A stretch of 64,000 bases of DNA from NCBI GenBank assembly GCA_013792135.1, contig VMSP01000025.1:1-64000 (forward strand), in the 5' to 3' direction. Positions 34,235 to 43,693 of the stretch are shown here, piece after piece. Both the position numbers and the translations under genes were made by a program. Each line of letters starts with the position of its first letter. Position 1 is the first letter of the stretch. A model generated the notes under the pieces. The model was not told the DNA's origin. It made no database searches and worked only from the letters and a program-made list of their open reading frames with translations. The stretch is from Desulfocapsa sp. Its GTDB lineage: Bacteria; Desulfobacterota; Desulfobulbia; Desulfobulbales; Desulfocapsaceae.

Positions 34235-35482
34235 ATGAACGCATTGCAAAAAACAGATCCTGAAATTTATAATAGTATCAAACATGAATATGAACGACAA
34301 AACAATCAGTTGGAGCTGATTGCCTCTGAAAATATAGCATCACAAGCAGTTCTTGAGGCCCAGGGATCGATATTCACCAATAAATATGCCGAAGGCTATC
34401 CGCAGAAGCGATATTATGGCGGCTGTGATTACGCCGATCAGGTGGAAACATTGGCCATTTCCCGGGCCAAAGAAATATTCGGTGCCGAATATGCCAATGT
34501 CCAGCCTCATTCAGGATCTCAGGCCAATATGGCCGTCTATTTTGCTACCCTGAAACCAGGGGATAAGGTGCTGGGAATGGACCTTGCCCATGGTGGTCAC
34601 CTGACCCATGGCAGCGGGGTTAATTTTTCCGGGCAGCTGTTTAATTTTATTTCCTATGGTGTTGATCGTGATACGGAACAGATTAACATGGAAAAAGTTG
34701 AACAATTTGCCTTTGAAAACAAGCCCAAGATGATCGTAGCCGGTGCCAGCGCCTATTCCCGATTTATTGATTTTGCCGGATTCAGGAGAATAGCCGATGA
34801 AATCGGCGCCTTGTTTATGGTGGATATGGCCCACATTGCCGGTCTTGTTGCGGCTGGTGTACACCCTTCTCCTGTTCCCTATGCGGATTTTGTGACGTCA
34901 ACGACACATAAAACCTTGCGCGGCCCCAGGGGCGGGTTGATTCTGGCTCGTGAAAAATGGGGTAAGTCCCTTAACAGTCATATCTTTCCTGGAATACAGG
35001 GCGGACCTTTAATGCATGTGATTGCTGCCAAGGCAGTTGGCTTCAAGGAGGCCATGGGTGAGGCATTCAAGGTGGATCAGGTTCAGGTTGTGGAGAATGC
35101 CAAGGCTCTTGCCGCAGCCCTGATTGTTAAAAATTTCAGACTGGTCTCTGGCGGTACCGATAATCATCTCTTCCTTGTCGATTTGACGAATAAGGATATC
35201 ACCGGCAAAGAGGCGGAGGAACTTCTTGAGCAAGGGGGACTTACCGTGAATAAGAACGCGATTCCCTTCGATACCAAGCCCAGGTTTGTGACCAGCGGTG
35301 TGCGTATCGGAACGCCTACAGTGACCACCCGAGGGTTAAAGGTCCCTGAGATGTTGCTCATTGCCGACTGGATTGAGCGCGTGATTACGAAACGTGATCA
35401 GCAGACAATCGTTCGGGTGCGTCAGGAAGTACTTGATCTATGCGCAAAATTCCCTCTGTCAGCCATTATTGACCCCGTATAA
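34235..35482 (+). CDS. glyA: Serine hydroxymethyltransferase
   Basis: PLP enzyme interconverting serine and glycine with tetrahydrofolate, the main source of one-carbon units. 415 residues from ATG 34235; the frame from 34202 is not conserved. The PLP lysine is in [12 protein letters not shown], substrate motifs are [12 protein letters not shown] and [10 protein letters not shown]. It may form a transcription unit with nrdR and ribD, with gaps of 12 and 0 bases. Confidence 0.96.
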   Translation: MNALQKTDPEIYNSIKHEYERQNNQLELIASENIASQAVLEAQGSIFTNKYAEGYPQKRYYGGCDYADQVETLAISRAKEIFGAEYANVQPHSGSQANMAVYFATLKPGDKVLGMDLAHGGHLTHGSGVNFSGQLFNFISYGVDRDTEQINMEKVEQFAFENKPKMIVAGASAYSRFIDFAGFRRIADEIGALFMVDMAHIAGLVAAGVHPSPVPYADFVTSTTHKTLRGPRGGLILAREKWGKSLNSHIFPGIQGGPLMHVIAAKAVGFKEAMGEAFKVDQVQVVENAKALAAALIVKNFRLVSGGTDNHLFLVDLTNKDITGKEAEELLEQGGLTVNKNAIPFDTKPRFVTSGVRIGTPTVTTRGLKVPEMLLIADWIERVITKRDQQTIVRVRQEVLDLCAKFPLSAIIDPV

Positions 35483-35494
35483 TCCGGTGAAACT

Positions 35495-35965
35495 ATGAAG
35501 TGTCCTTATTGTGGTCACCTTGATAACAAGGTTATTGATTCTCGTTTGAATAAAGAGAGTACCATTACTAGGCGGCGTCGCTCTTGTCTGGCCTGTAACC
35601 AGCGTTTTACCACTTATGAGCGGCTGGAAGTGATGATGCCGGTGCTGGTGAAGAAAGATGGGCGTCGTGAATCCTGGGATCGACAGAAAATGTTTGTCGG
35701 ACTTGAAAAGGCCTGCGAAAAAAGACCCGTAAGTTGTGATGATATCGATGCCTTTGTTGATGAAATCGAAAAGAAACTCCAGGACTTGGGGGCAAAGGAG
35801 GTTTCATCTGAGGTGATTGGTGAGTGGGTGATGGAGGATCTTCCTAATCTTGATGAGGTTGCCTATGTCCGTTTTGCCTCGGTGTATCGACAGTTTAAAG
35901 ATGTCAGTGAGTTTGTCGATGAGTTAAAAACCCTGGTCGATGCCAGAGATACCAAAGAGGCGTAA
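35495..35965 (+). CDS. nrdR: Transcriptional repressor NrdR
   Basis: Represses ribonucleotide reductase genes in response to dATP. The 156 residues have an N-terminal zinc ribbon (CPYCGHLDNKVIDSR ... CLACNQRFTTYER) and an ATP-cone domain (VLVKKDGRRESWDRQKMF onward). No NrdR box pair was found in the window. Immediately followed by ribD, the widespread nrdR-ribD pairing. Confidence 0.96.
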   Translation: MKCPYCGHLDNKVIDSRLNKESTITRRRRSCLACNQRFTTYERLEVMMPVLVKKDGRRESWDRQKMFVGLEKACEKRPVSCDDIDAFVDEIEKKLQDLGAKEVSSEVIGEWVMEDLPNLDEVAYVRFASVYRQFKDVSEFVDELKTLVDARDTKEA

Positions 35966-37087
35966 GTGCTGGCATCTGAGCAAGATCACTATTATATGGG
36001 TCTGGCCCTTAAAGAGGCCCGTAAAGGCATAGGCCGCACCTCTCCAAATCCCTGTGTTGGGGCGGTTATCGTCCGTGACCAGACGGTAATCGCCACTGGC
36101 TATCATAAAAAGGCAGGGACACCTCATGCGGAAATACATGCCTTGAACAAGGCTGGAGCATTGGCCTCTAGTGCCACCCTTTATGTAACTCTGGAGCCCT
36201 GTAATCATACCGGAAAGACACCTCCCTGCACCAAGGCAATAATTGCCAGTGGTATCAGGAGGGTAGTGGTCGGGATGGAAGATCCCAATCCACTGGTTGA
36301 TGGCGGAGGTAACAGCTTTCTGCAACGTCATGGGGTTGAGGTGCTCAGTGGTGTCCTGGCAGCTGAATGTCGTCTGCTTAATCGTCCTTTTATCAAATAT
36401 ATCACCCAGGGCTTGCCCTGGGTAGTGATGAAGGCTGGAATGAGCCTTGACGGCCGCATCAGTTATCAGCCGAATCAGAGCGGCTGGATAACGGGGCCAG
36501 ACTCATTGCGCAATGCCCATCGCCTGCGTGATCGTGTGGATGCGATCCTGGTGGGGAGTAATACTGTCATGGTGGATGATCCATCCCTCACCACTCGTCT
36601 GTCACATGGCAAAGGGAGAGATCCCATTCGTGTCATTCTTGATACCCACTTGAACATCTCAGAGGCTGCTCGACTGCTTCATCTCGATTCATCAGCTCCC
36701 ACCTGGATATTTTGCGGATCGGAGGTGAGCCCTGATAAAATAAAAAGGTTCAGTAGAACAGGGAAGGTTGTTGTTCATCAGGTGGGATGTGGCACTGATG
36801 GCAGGGTTGATCTTCGTGAGATATTAACGTTCCTTTCCCGAGCAGGAGTTATATCGCTGCTTGTTGAAGGAGGGGCTACTGTTCATGGTGCTTTTCTGAG
36901 TCAAAAACTGATAGATCATGTGAATATTTTTATAGCCCCGATCTTTGCCGGAAACTCTGGTTCACCGGTTGTTGAGGGGGTAAATGTATCCGGTAGTGAT
37001 AAAGCCCTTCGCCTGCATAATGTCGGTTACAAGCGATTCGGTGAGGATATTATGATTGAAGGTGATATCCTCTATTATCCTTCCTGA
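35966..37087 (+). CDS. ribD: Bifunctional riboflavin biosynthesis protein RibD
   Basis: Deaminase plus reductase of riboflavin synthesis, 373 residues. The N-terminal zinc deaminase has HAEIHAL and PCNHTGKTPPCTKAI; the C-terminal reductase has VVMKAGMSLDGRI, DAILVGSNTVMVDDP and LLVEGGATVHGAFL. The start is GTG 35966, directly after the nrdR stop. The rest of the rib pathway is not within the next genes, which face the other way. Confidence 0.95.
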   Translation: MLASEQDHYYMGLALKEARKGIGRTSPNPCVGAVIVRDQTVIATGYHKKAGTPHAEIHALNKAGALASSATLYVTLEPCNHTGKTPPCTKAIIASGIRRVVVGMEDPNPLVDGGGNSFLQRHGVEVLSGVLAAECRLLNRPFIKYITQGLPWVVMKAGMSLDGRISYQPNQSGWITGPDSLRNAHRLRDRVDAILVGSNTVMVDDPSLTTRLSHGKGRDPIRVILDTHLNISEAARLLHLDSSAPTWIFCGSEVSPDKIKRFSRTGKVVVHQVGCGTDGRVDLREILTFLSRAGVISLLVEGGATVHGAFLSQKLIDHVNIFIAPIFAGNSGSPVVEGVNVSGSDKALRLHNVGYKRFGEDIMIEGDILYYPS

Positions 37088-37136
37088 GCCCGTAAACAAT
37101 TCCATTCCAGTGTTTTTGCATTTTTCTTTCTGATTC

Positions 37137-38084
37137 TTATTCCACAAATAGTTCTTTTCTCTGCCAGGCTTTTTCAAAACTTCCCAAGTTCGGGAAGGTC
37201 ACAGTAAGATTTACCGCATCTTTCTCAAAATTAAGGCTGTGTGTGAGCTGATAACCTTCAGGAAGGTTGAGTATTCTTACCCTGTCTTTAAAAATTTGTT
37301 CTGCGTCACTACTCTGAGGATAGAATTTCTTTTGCAGGAGTTCAAGGATACTATGGGCTTTTTGTGGAGCATTCATCTCTTTATGCTCCAGAATGTACTG
37401 GAATTCTTGTTCTTCGAAAAGAGTTGTAATTGTTTGTTGGGAACGTTGGGCAATTTCACGACTCAGAAGTAATATTCTTTTTTGTTTTCCTGTACCTGGT
37501 TGTAATAGTTCAAAGAGCTTTGAGAGAGATGACCTATCCTCAGGTGGTAGATCCAACAGTTCAAAAGCAATTTTGTCACTGATAAAGCCATGATGAATTT
37601 GTCGTTGGATATTTTCGTCCAGTGTTAAGAGGCGGATGACTTGGTGGAGAATAGTAGACTGCTGTTTATATCCTAAGCGAGGAAGGAAGAAATTTATGGC
37701 TTCTTTCTCGTCTATCTTCTGCAGGCAATATTTGAGGAAAAAGGCTGCTTCCATGGGAGTGAGTAGTCCATGGACTTGTTGATCGGTCAGGATATAGAGA
37801 AAAAAAGCATATGGATCACAATCAGCTGGAATAATCAGGCAGGGGGCGAAAGTTTGCTTGAAATGATGTTTGAGTGCATGGAGACGTTTACGGCCACATA
37901 TCAATTCGAAAGTTCCATTCGGTGCCTGTTGAACAATGAGAGGGTGCAGAATACCTGACTCCTCAAATGATTGTTTGAGTGCAGGGGGAGTTGATGAGTC
38001 CTCGAGAAAAGGATGAATATTGTAGTGCGGGGTGACGCGAATGGAATTCAGGGAAATATCTTTAAATGAAGTATAGGTGGCCAT
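37137..38084 (-). CDS. ParB/sulfiredoxin-domain protein
   Basis: This 315-residue protein has a ParB-like N-terminal nuclease/CTPase-type domain: PALKQSFEESGILHPLIVQQ then LICGRKRLHALK in place of the usual GERRxxA motif. A helical middle (TPMEAAFFLKYCLQ, GYKQQSTILHQVIRLL) resembles the ParB helix-turn-helix. The C-terminal third is unlike chromosomal ParB. It stands alone without ParA, so plasmid or chromosome partition is doubtful; regulatory or accessory roles are possible. AT-rich relative to ribD. Confidence 0.75.
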   Translation of the reverse strand: MATYTSFKDISLNSIRVTPHYNIHPFLEDSSTPPALKQSFEESGILHPLIVQQAPNGTFELICGRKRLHALKHHFKQTFAPCLIIPADCDPYAFFLYILTDQQVHGLLTPMEAAFFLKYCLQKIDEKEAINFFLPRLGYKQQSTILHQVIRLLTLDENIQRQIHHGFISDKIAFELLDLPPEDRSSLSKLFELLQPGTGKQKRILLLSREIAQRSQQTITTLFEEQEFQYILEHKEMNAPQKAHSILELLQKKFYPQSSDAEQIFKDRVRILNLPEGYQLTHSLNFEKDAVNLTVTFPNLGSFEKAWQRKELFVE

Positions 38085-38211
38085 GGATAAGAGTCAATAG
38101 GTTGCTGAAACGAAAGATTTTGAAATCGAAAAAGAACAGAATGAGTGTGTATCTGGTTTTCAGGACAGAAACAGAACGTAAAGGTTTCCGTGAATTCTGA
38201 GTGCGCAAACA

Positions 38212-38262
38212 CAGCGACTCAACAAACCCATATCACTTACGTCAAGGTGAGTTCAGTCGCTG
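38212..38262. other. Structured intergenic segment between HU-type gene and ParB-like gene
   Basis: CAGCGACT (38212-38219) pairs with AGTCGCTG (38255-38262). Inside, TCACTT and AAGGTGA form a second stem. It lies in the 219-base gap and has no T-run. It could be an mRNA leader structure of the ParB-like gene or a protein-binding site. Confidence 0.3.
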
Positions 38263-38303
38263 GGCTAGAGAGGGAAAAAAGTGCCAAAGAACGGAAATGA
38301 TCT

Positions 38304-38603
38304 TTAACTATTATTTATCTTATCACGGAGGATTCCAGAGGGCTTAAAGGTGATAACTCTTCGAGCATCAAGGGTAAGCTCATCACCGGTTTGAGGGTTA
38401 CGGCCTCTTCTTGAGTTTTTGTCTTTAACATTAAACTTTCCAAAACCACTCAGCAGTAGATCAGCTCCATTAATTAATGTATTTTTTGAGATACGAAGAA
38501 AGGCCTCTACGGATTCCGTTGCTTGGGTCTTACTGAGTGTAGTGTGGGTTTTGTAAACTTGTTGTACTAATTCCGCTTTTGTAAGGGTCATGTTGGTCTC
38601 CAT
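38304..38603 (-). CDS. HU/IHF family DNA-bending protein
   Basis: 99-residue nucleoid protein. MTLTKAELVQQVY starts the usual dimerisation helices; GADLLLSGFGKFNVKDKNSR and RRGRNPQTGDELTL form the DNA-binding arm with the conserved RNPxT proline. The arm sequence resembles IHF-alpha more than HU. Start at 38603 or, more family-like, ATG 38591. It is about 90 bases downstream of nothing coding on its strand except pilC at 38695, whose stop precedes it. Confidence 0.88.
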   Translation of the reverse strand: METNMTLTKAELVQQVYKTHTTLSKTQATESVEAFLRISKNTLINGADLLLSGFGKFNVKDKNSRRGRNPQTGDELTLDARRVITFKPSGILRDKINNS

Positions 38604-38694
38604 TAATAAAAAACTTGTTAAAATATTTCAATATAAAGCTTGAAAAATTAAATCAGAAAATCTGAGTATTGGTTTTTGAAGCTATTGCAGAATG

Positions 38695-39903
38695 TTAACC
38701 AACCATTCCTGCCACTGAGAAGATGGGCAGATACATGGCAACGACAATACCACCTATCATTCCACCCAACACGACCATCATTAAGGGTTCAATCATGGCG
38801 GTAAGATTGTTAACGGCCTGATCAACTTCTTCGTCATAAAAATCGGCAATCTTGGCAAGCATGGAATCTAAGGCACCCACTGATTCGCCAACATTAATCA
38901 TCTGAACCACCATATTGGGAAAGACACCGCTTTCTTCAAGGGGTTCGGCAATAGGACGTCCTTCGCTTATACTTTCTGCGATTCTGAAAACAGCTCCTTC
39001 AATAACCTTGTTCCCTGAGGTCTTAGCAACAACTTGAAGTGCATCCAGAATGGGGACACCACTCTGGAGCATGGTACTCAGGGTCCGTGTAAATTTGGCA
39101 ACGGCAACTTTCCTAATTAAAGGGCCAATAATGGGTGCTCGCAAAAGCATGGAATCAATTCTGTATCTACCTTTTTCTGTTTTGTATATTTTTTTAACAC
39201 CATAAATTATGGCGAATATTGCCATGATAATAAAAAGAAAATTTGATTTTAAAAAATTGCTCATTTGAACAACTATTTGAGTAGGAATCGGCAGAGCTGC
39301 ACCCATACTCGAAAACATTTCTTCAAAAACAGGAATAACAAAGATGAGAATGACTCCAAGGATAAGAAAAGAGATGGCAAGACAGATGGTGGGATAGGTC
39401 ATCGCTCCTTTTATCTTTTTTTGCAGAGCCATGGATTTTTCCTTGAAACCGGCAAGGCGACTAAGGATTGTGTCAAGGATACCGCCTGTCTCACCAGCCT
39501 CGACCATGTTGGCAAAAAGAGTGTCAAAGACCGTAGGGTGTTTTCTCATGGCATCGGCGATGGTGGTACCAGTTTCTACGTCTCTCTTTATAGCAGTAAG
39601 TACGTTTTTAAATGTGGAGTTTTCCTGTTGTTTTGCTAAAATTTCAAGACTCTGAATCAGAGGTAATCCGGCATCAATCATGGTAGATAGTTGACGGGTG
39701 AAGACCACAATGTCTTTGCCGGTTACTTTTGGCTTAAAAAAAGCAATGTTTTCAAACAGGTCTTTAGGCTTTTCTTTAATAAAGATATCTTGGATGCGGA
39801 GGCGTTTGACATGGGCTAAGGCGGCAGCTTGGTCTGGAGATTCTACTTCACCTTTGCGTTTAACACCTTGTGAATTAACTCCTTTCCATACATAAACTGG
39901 CAT
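38695..39903 (-). CDS. pilC: Type IV pilus / type II secretion inner-membrane protein PilC (GspF family)
   Basis: 402-residue platform protein on which the PilB/PilT ATPases act. N-terminal VYVWKGVNSQGVKRKGEVE is typical. Two T2SSF domains repeat: FTRQLSTMIDAGLPLIQSLE and FTRTLSTMLQSGVPILDALQ. Three membrane helices occur, including the C-terminal PLMMVVLGGMIGGIVVAMYL. It is an orphan here, since no pilB, pilT or pilA lies next to it. Confidence 0.93.
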   Translation of the reverse strand: MPVYVWKGVNSQGVKRKGEVESPDQAAALAHVKRLRIQDIFIKEKPKDLFENIAFFKPKVTGKDIVVFTRQLSTMIDAGLPLIQSLEILAKQQENSTFKNVLTAIKRDVETGTTIADAMRKHPTVFDTLFANMVEAGETGGILDTILSRLAGFKEKSMALQKKIKGAMTYPTICLAISFLILGVILIFVIPVFEEMFSSMGAALPIPTQIVVQMSNFLKSNFLFIIMAIFAIIYGVKKIYKTEKGRYRIDSMLLRAPIIGPLIRKVAVAKFTRTLSTMLQSGVPILDALQVVAKTSGNKVIEGAVFRIAESISEGRPIAEPLEESGVFPNMVVQMINVGESVGALDSMLAKIADFYDEEVDQAVNNLTAMIEPLMMVVLGGMIGGIVVAMYLPIFSVAGMVG

Positions 39904-40243
39904 AGTCTGAGTCCTCTTTTGACGAACAGTATGAATTATATTTCGTGTAAATTAAGATAATTGAATTATGCCTAAGCAAATATATGATGCATTCTATCTC
40001 ATGAAGTTACTGAATACAAGGACCTAGCGATAACAGGTTGATTTTTTTTTATGTATTTTTATGAACAGTTGCTGAAATAATACCTGATTTTTTTTTTGCT
40101 TGAGAAAAGTAAGGTGTTTTGTTAATATATTATTTTTTGACATTAATCATGTCGTGGATTAACATTTTTCAGTTCATAATGAGTTGTTGTTAATAATAAG
40201 TTTGATATGATTGTAAAGTTGTTTGAGAATTCAGGAGGATAGT
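39904..40243. other. AT-rich intergenic region between divergent pilC and PxxKW genes
   Basis: 340 bases with several T-runs (near 40040 and 40090). No reading frame is convincing. It should contain promoters for both divergent genes, but I cannot assign boxes. CAGGAGG at 40232-40238 is the ribosome-binding site of the next gene. Confidence 0.5.
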
Positions 40244-40495
40244 ATGCAGAATCAAGATGTGAAAAGTTATAGTGAAAGAAGTTTTAAGTCTGTAATTGAT
40301 AAATGTATTGGCTGTGGAAGGATTGTAGAAGAAGCTGGGACCCAGTTTTGCAAGACGTATATGCAGCCTGAAGCGAAGTGGCGTATTGGAATCTGTAACT
40401 TTGCAACACATGCTAAGCCTGAAATTAATGTAGTTACTATTCGTGTTAATCCTTTGAAGGCTGCTAAGAGGGCATCTGCAAAAGGCAAGAAATAA
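40244..40495 (+). CDS. PxxKW family cysteine-rich protein
   Basis: 83-residue soluble protein with C21-x2-C24 (DKCIGCGRIV), C36, the family motif PEAKW at residues 42-46 and C51 (GICNFATH), then a lysine-rich end (AAKRASAKGKK). Small proteins of this type are known from sulfate-reducing and related anaerobes, with unknown function; the cysteines may bind a metal. The start is ATG 40244 with CAGGAGG 5 bases upstream. It is a single gene followed by a strong terminator. Confidence 0.85.
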   Translation: MQNQDVKSYSERSFKSVIDKCIGCGRIVEEAGTQFCKTYMQPEAKWRIGICNFATHAKPEINVVTIRVNPLKAAKRASAKGKK

Positions 40496-40511
40496 TTCTA
40501 TTTTTTTATAC

Positions 40512-40552
40512 AAAAAAAGCTCTTATTCATTTATGAATAAGAGCTTTTTTTG
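40512..40552. terminator. Bidirectional intrinsic terminator
   Basis: AGCTCTTATTCAT (40518-40530) and ATGAATAAGAGCT (40533-40545) form a perfect stem. It is preceded by an A-run and followed by a T-run, so it can stop transcription of the PxxKW gene on one strand and of the nuo operon on the other. Confidence 0.88.
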
Positions 40553-40610
40553 TCTTTAATTTTAAGAAGATAAGTTGTGACTCTTACGGAAAAGAAAGAG
40601 TTGGTAATCT

Positions 40611-40633
40611 GTTAGCCTCTTTGTGAGGCTAAC
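40611..40633. other. Perfect hairpin past the nuoN stop
   Basis: GTTAGCCTC (40611-40619) and GAGGCTAAC (40625-40633) pair around a 5-base loop. There is no T-run. Possibly an mRNA 3'-end stabilising stem of the nuo transcript. Confidence 0.5.
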
Positions 40634-40693
40634 CGTGTCTTCCATATACTCAAATCTTACATTTTTGACTGGTCTTACAGTTTGTAACGATTA

Positions 40694-42106
40694 TTACATA
40701 ATCGATTGTACTGCAGATGTGGCAAAATTAATAAAACCTTGTGGTGCTACACCCATGATCACAATAATGAGGAGTAAAATAATTGATGTCGCATTGGTAA
40801 AAATATCACTAATAACGGGACTATTATTGTCAGGGTCGCTGCAGAAGGTAACACGTACCACAGATAGATAATAAAATATTGCAATTGCCGTATTGATGGC
40901 AGCCAGGATTACCAATAAGAGATATCCTTGTTTCAGGGCTCCTGTGAGGAGCATGAATTTACCCATGAAGCCGACAAAGGGAGGGATGCCCGCGAGGGCA
41001 AAAAGAGCTACAGCCAAGGTAAATGCCAGTAATGGCGAACGCTTATGTAGTCCATTTAGGTCACTAATCTGCACATTCTCGCCATTGCTGGAAACTGAAC
41101 AGATAACCAGGAAACAGGCCAGATTCATGACCACATAGCCAATGATATAGTAAAAAGCATTGGCGTAACCACTGAGTTGGAAAGTTAATATACCTAAGAG
41201 AACAAAACCTGCATGGGCGATGCCTGAAAAGCCAAGCATCCGTTTGATATCGGTCTGAACTAGGGCTGAAAGATTACCATAAAACATGGAAAGAACTGCG
41301 CATACCATCAGGATATTGACAATGACCTGCCCTTCACCGTTAACCATACTTACAATTCGGATCAGCAGGGCAACGGCAGCCAGTTTAGGGACAGAGGCTA
41401 TAAAGGCAGTCGTCTCGTTGGTTGCGCCCTCATAGACATCCGGCACCCAAAAATGAAAAGGAAAGAGGGCAAGTTTGTAGAAAAATCCTGCCAGTACCAT
41501 CATTATTGCAATAATAGCTGCTGGCTGATTATACATATAAGAGAGTTTTTCCATTACTACTGGGAGCTGAGTTGACCCAGTCAGTCCAAACATATAACTC
41601 ATACCAAAGAGCATGAAGCCGGTTGCTGTGACACCAAAAAGCAGATATTTTATGCCGGCTTCCATCTGAAACCGGTAGTTTCCAGAGTCATCACGCATGG
41701 GAACCATGATATACACGGCAAAGGAAGAGAGCTCAAGGGCTACAAAAATAGCCAGTAGCTCAACGCTGGAGACCAACATCATAAGCCCGAGGACACTTAT
41801 AAAGAGGAAAAGATAGTATTCTGGATGTACAGAGTTTTTTATATCTTTCAACTTACGTCCTAAAATAAGGACAACGAACATGGCACCGGCAATCAAGCAC
41901 TTAAAAATCTGCGAGTAAAGGTCTATCTTGTAAGCGTCATAAAAGAGGCTCCCCTGTGCTCTGAAGCTTAAAAGCGTAGCCGCAAATACTGCTGCTCCCA
42001 GGCAAATGGCAACAGTTTTTATTTTGTCGGCGTCAGTCTTTCCAAGACTGACCAGGAAGATGACAAGACCCGCTCCCAACAGTGTTAATTCAGGTAGAAA
42101 TTGCAT
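40694..42106 (-). CDS. nuoN: NADH-quinone oxidoreductase subunit N
   Basis: Antiporter-like membrane subunit of complex I, 470 residues with about 14 helices. Family blocks: FVALELSSFAVYIMVP (the Glu on TM5), LFPFHFWVPDVYEGAT, and KRMLGFSGIAHAGFVLLGIL. It is the last gene of the operon, 34 bases after nuoM, and meets the bidirectional terminator. Confidence 0.95.
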   Translation of the reverse strand: MQFLPELTLLGAGLVIFLVSLGKTDADKIKTVAICLGAAVFAATLLSFRAQGSLFYDAYKIDLYSQIFKCLIAGAMFVVLILGRKLKDIKNSVHPEYYLFLFISVLGLMMLVSSVELLAIFVALELSSFAVYIMVPMRDDSGNYRFQMEAGIKYLLFGVTATGFMLFGMSYMFGLTGSTQLPVVMEKLSYMYNQPAAIIAIMMVLAGFFYKLALFPFHFWVPDVYEGATNETTAFIASVPKLAAVALLIRIVSMVNGEGQVIVNILMVCAVLSMFYGNLSALVQTDIKRMLGFSGIAHAGFVLLGILTFQLSGYANAFYYIIGYVVMNLACFLVICSVSSNGENVQISDLNGLHKRSPLLAFTLAVALFALAGIPPFVGFMGKFMLLTGALKQGYLLLVILAAINTAIAIFYYLSVVRVTFCSDPDNNSPVISDIFTNATSIILLLIIVIMGVAPQGFINFATSAVQSIM

Positions 42107-42140
42107 GTGTATACCCTAGGTCGTTATTTATTAAATTCAA

Positions 42141-43667
42141 TTAATGAAGAATTAATTCTGCGGCAGCAACTGCCTGACCCTGATGCGCATGAAACTGATC
42201 AAGGAGATTAACAACACTGATGTGCATAAGATCAATAAACGGCTGAGGTCCCAGACCGATCCAGAAGACAAAGAAAAGAAAAGGGCATAAAATAATAATC
42301 TCACGCAGATTGAGATCTTTCAACCAGGATTGATCAGGGTTATCTGTTCCGCCCCAGACAATCTTCTGCAGCATGCGCAACATATAGGCTGCGGCCAGAA
42401 CTGCACCGGGAATGGCTGCAAGGGCAAGGACTGTACTGTGTTTAAATGTTCCGGCTAAAATCATAAACTCGCCTACAAAACTATTTGTGCCTGGGAAACC
42501 GAATGATGAGAGCGAAAAAAAGGTAAGAAAAGTGACATAGATCGGCATATACTTGCCAACCCCTGTGGCGGAACGAAGTTCCCGACTGTGAGTCCGTTCA
42601 TAAATCATACCGACACAAAGGAATAAGGCACCAGTGGTGATTCCGTGGTTAATCATCTGCAGGATGGAGCCTTCCACACCCTCAATGTTCAGGACAAAAA
42701 TACCCAGGGTGACAAATCCCATATGACCGACAGAAGAGTAAGCAATCAGCTTTTTCATATCCTGCTGAGCCAGGGCGGTAAAGCCGCCATAAATAATGCC
42801 GGCGATGGAGAGCCAGAGAACGTAGGGCATGAATAACGTCGTGGCCTCTGGTGTGATGGGCAGGGCAAATCGAAGGAAACCATATGTTCCCATCTTCAAG
42901 AGAACAGAGGCCAAGATAACAGAACCGGCCGTTGGTGCCTCAACATGTGCTGCCGGTAACCATGTATGGAAGGGAAACATCGGAACCTTGATGGCAAAAG
43001 CGAGAAAGAAGGCAATGAAAAGATATATCTGGGCTGTCAGTGAATAATTCTGCCACATCATATCGGGTATAAAAAAGGAGTAGTTATTGGTTTTGTAGAG
43101 CCATATAATTGCAACCAACAACATGATTGATCCAGAAAGGGTGTAGAGGAAGAATTTTATTGATGCGTAAATCTTCCGTGGTCCACCCCAGATACCGATG
43201 AGCAGGTACATGGGAATCAGCATAGCCTCCCAGAGGATATAAAAAAGGACAAAATCCAGGGCCATAAAGACACCCAGCATAGCAGTTTCCATGATCAACA
43301 GGCAAATCATGAAAGGTTGAACGCGGGTTTTGATATAGCTCCATGATGCAAGAATACAGAGCGGCATGATGAATGTTGTCAGCATCACCAGCAGGATAGA
43401 TATACCATCAATACCGATTACATATTGGATATTAAGTGAAGACACCCAGTTGTACTGCTCTACGAATTGAAACTTTGCTGAACTGGTGTCAAAGGCGCTG
43501 ACAAGCGGAATTGAAAGTATGGCTGTCAGAGCAGTTATGCCAAGCGCCCAGTAACGGGCAAAAAACTCGTTTTTCACAAAGAGCAGTAACACGGCTCCTG
43601 CCAGGGGCAAAAAAATAAGGGTGCTCAGAATATGTGGATAATTTGGATTAATAAGTAGTTGATCCAT
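42141..43667 (-). CDS. nuoM: NADH-quinone oxidoreductase subunit M
   Basis: Second antiporter-like subunit, 508 residues. FYILWEAMLIPMYLLIGIWG holds the TM5 Glu, FPFHTWLPAAHVEAPTAGSV and the following LLKMGTYGFLRF hold the conserved Lys, and MKKLIAYSSVGHMGFV is the TM8 region. Expected to form a proton channel in the membrane arm. Between the NuoL-like gene (26-base gap) and nuoN. Confidence 0.95.
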   Translation of the reverse strand: MDQLLINPNYPHILSTLIFLPLAGAVLLLFVKNEFFARYWALGITALTAILSIPLVSAFDTSSAKFQFVEQYNWVSSLNIQYVIGIDGISILLVMLTTFIMPLCILASWSYIKTRVQPFMICLLIMETAMLGVFMALDFVLFYILWEAMLIPMYLLIGIWGGPRKIYASIKFFLYTLSGSIMLLVAIIWLYKTNNYSFFIPDMMWQNYSLTAQIYLFIAFFLAFAIKVPMFPFHTWLPAAHVEAPTAGSVILASVLLKMGTYGFLRFALPITPEATTLFMPYVLWLSIAGIIYGGFTALAQQDMKKLIAYSSVGHMGFVTLGIFVLNIEGVEGSILQMINHGITTGALFLCVGMIYERTHSRELRSATGVGKYMPIYVTFLTFFSLSSFGFPGTNSFVGEFMILAGTFKHSTVLALAAIPGAVLAAAYMLRMLQKIVWGGTDNPDQSWLKDLNLREIIILCPFLFFVFWIGLGPQPFIDLMHISVVNLLDQFHAHQGQAVAAAELILH

Positions 43668-43693
43668 TCCCGGTGGTCCTCAAAATCTGTGGT

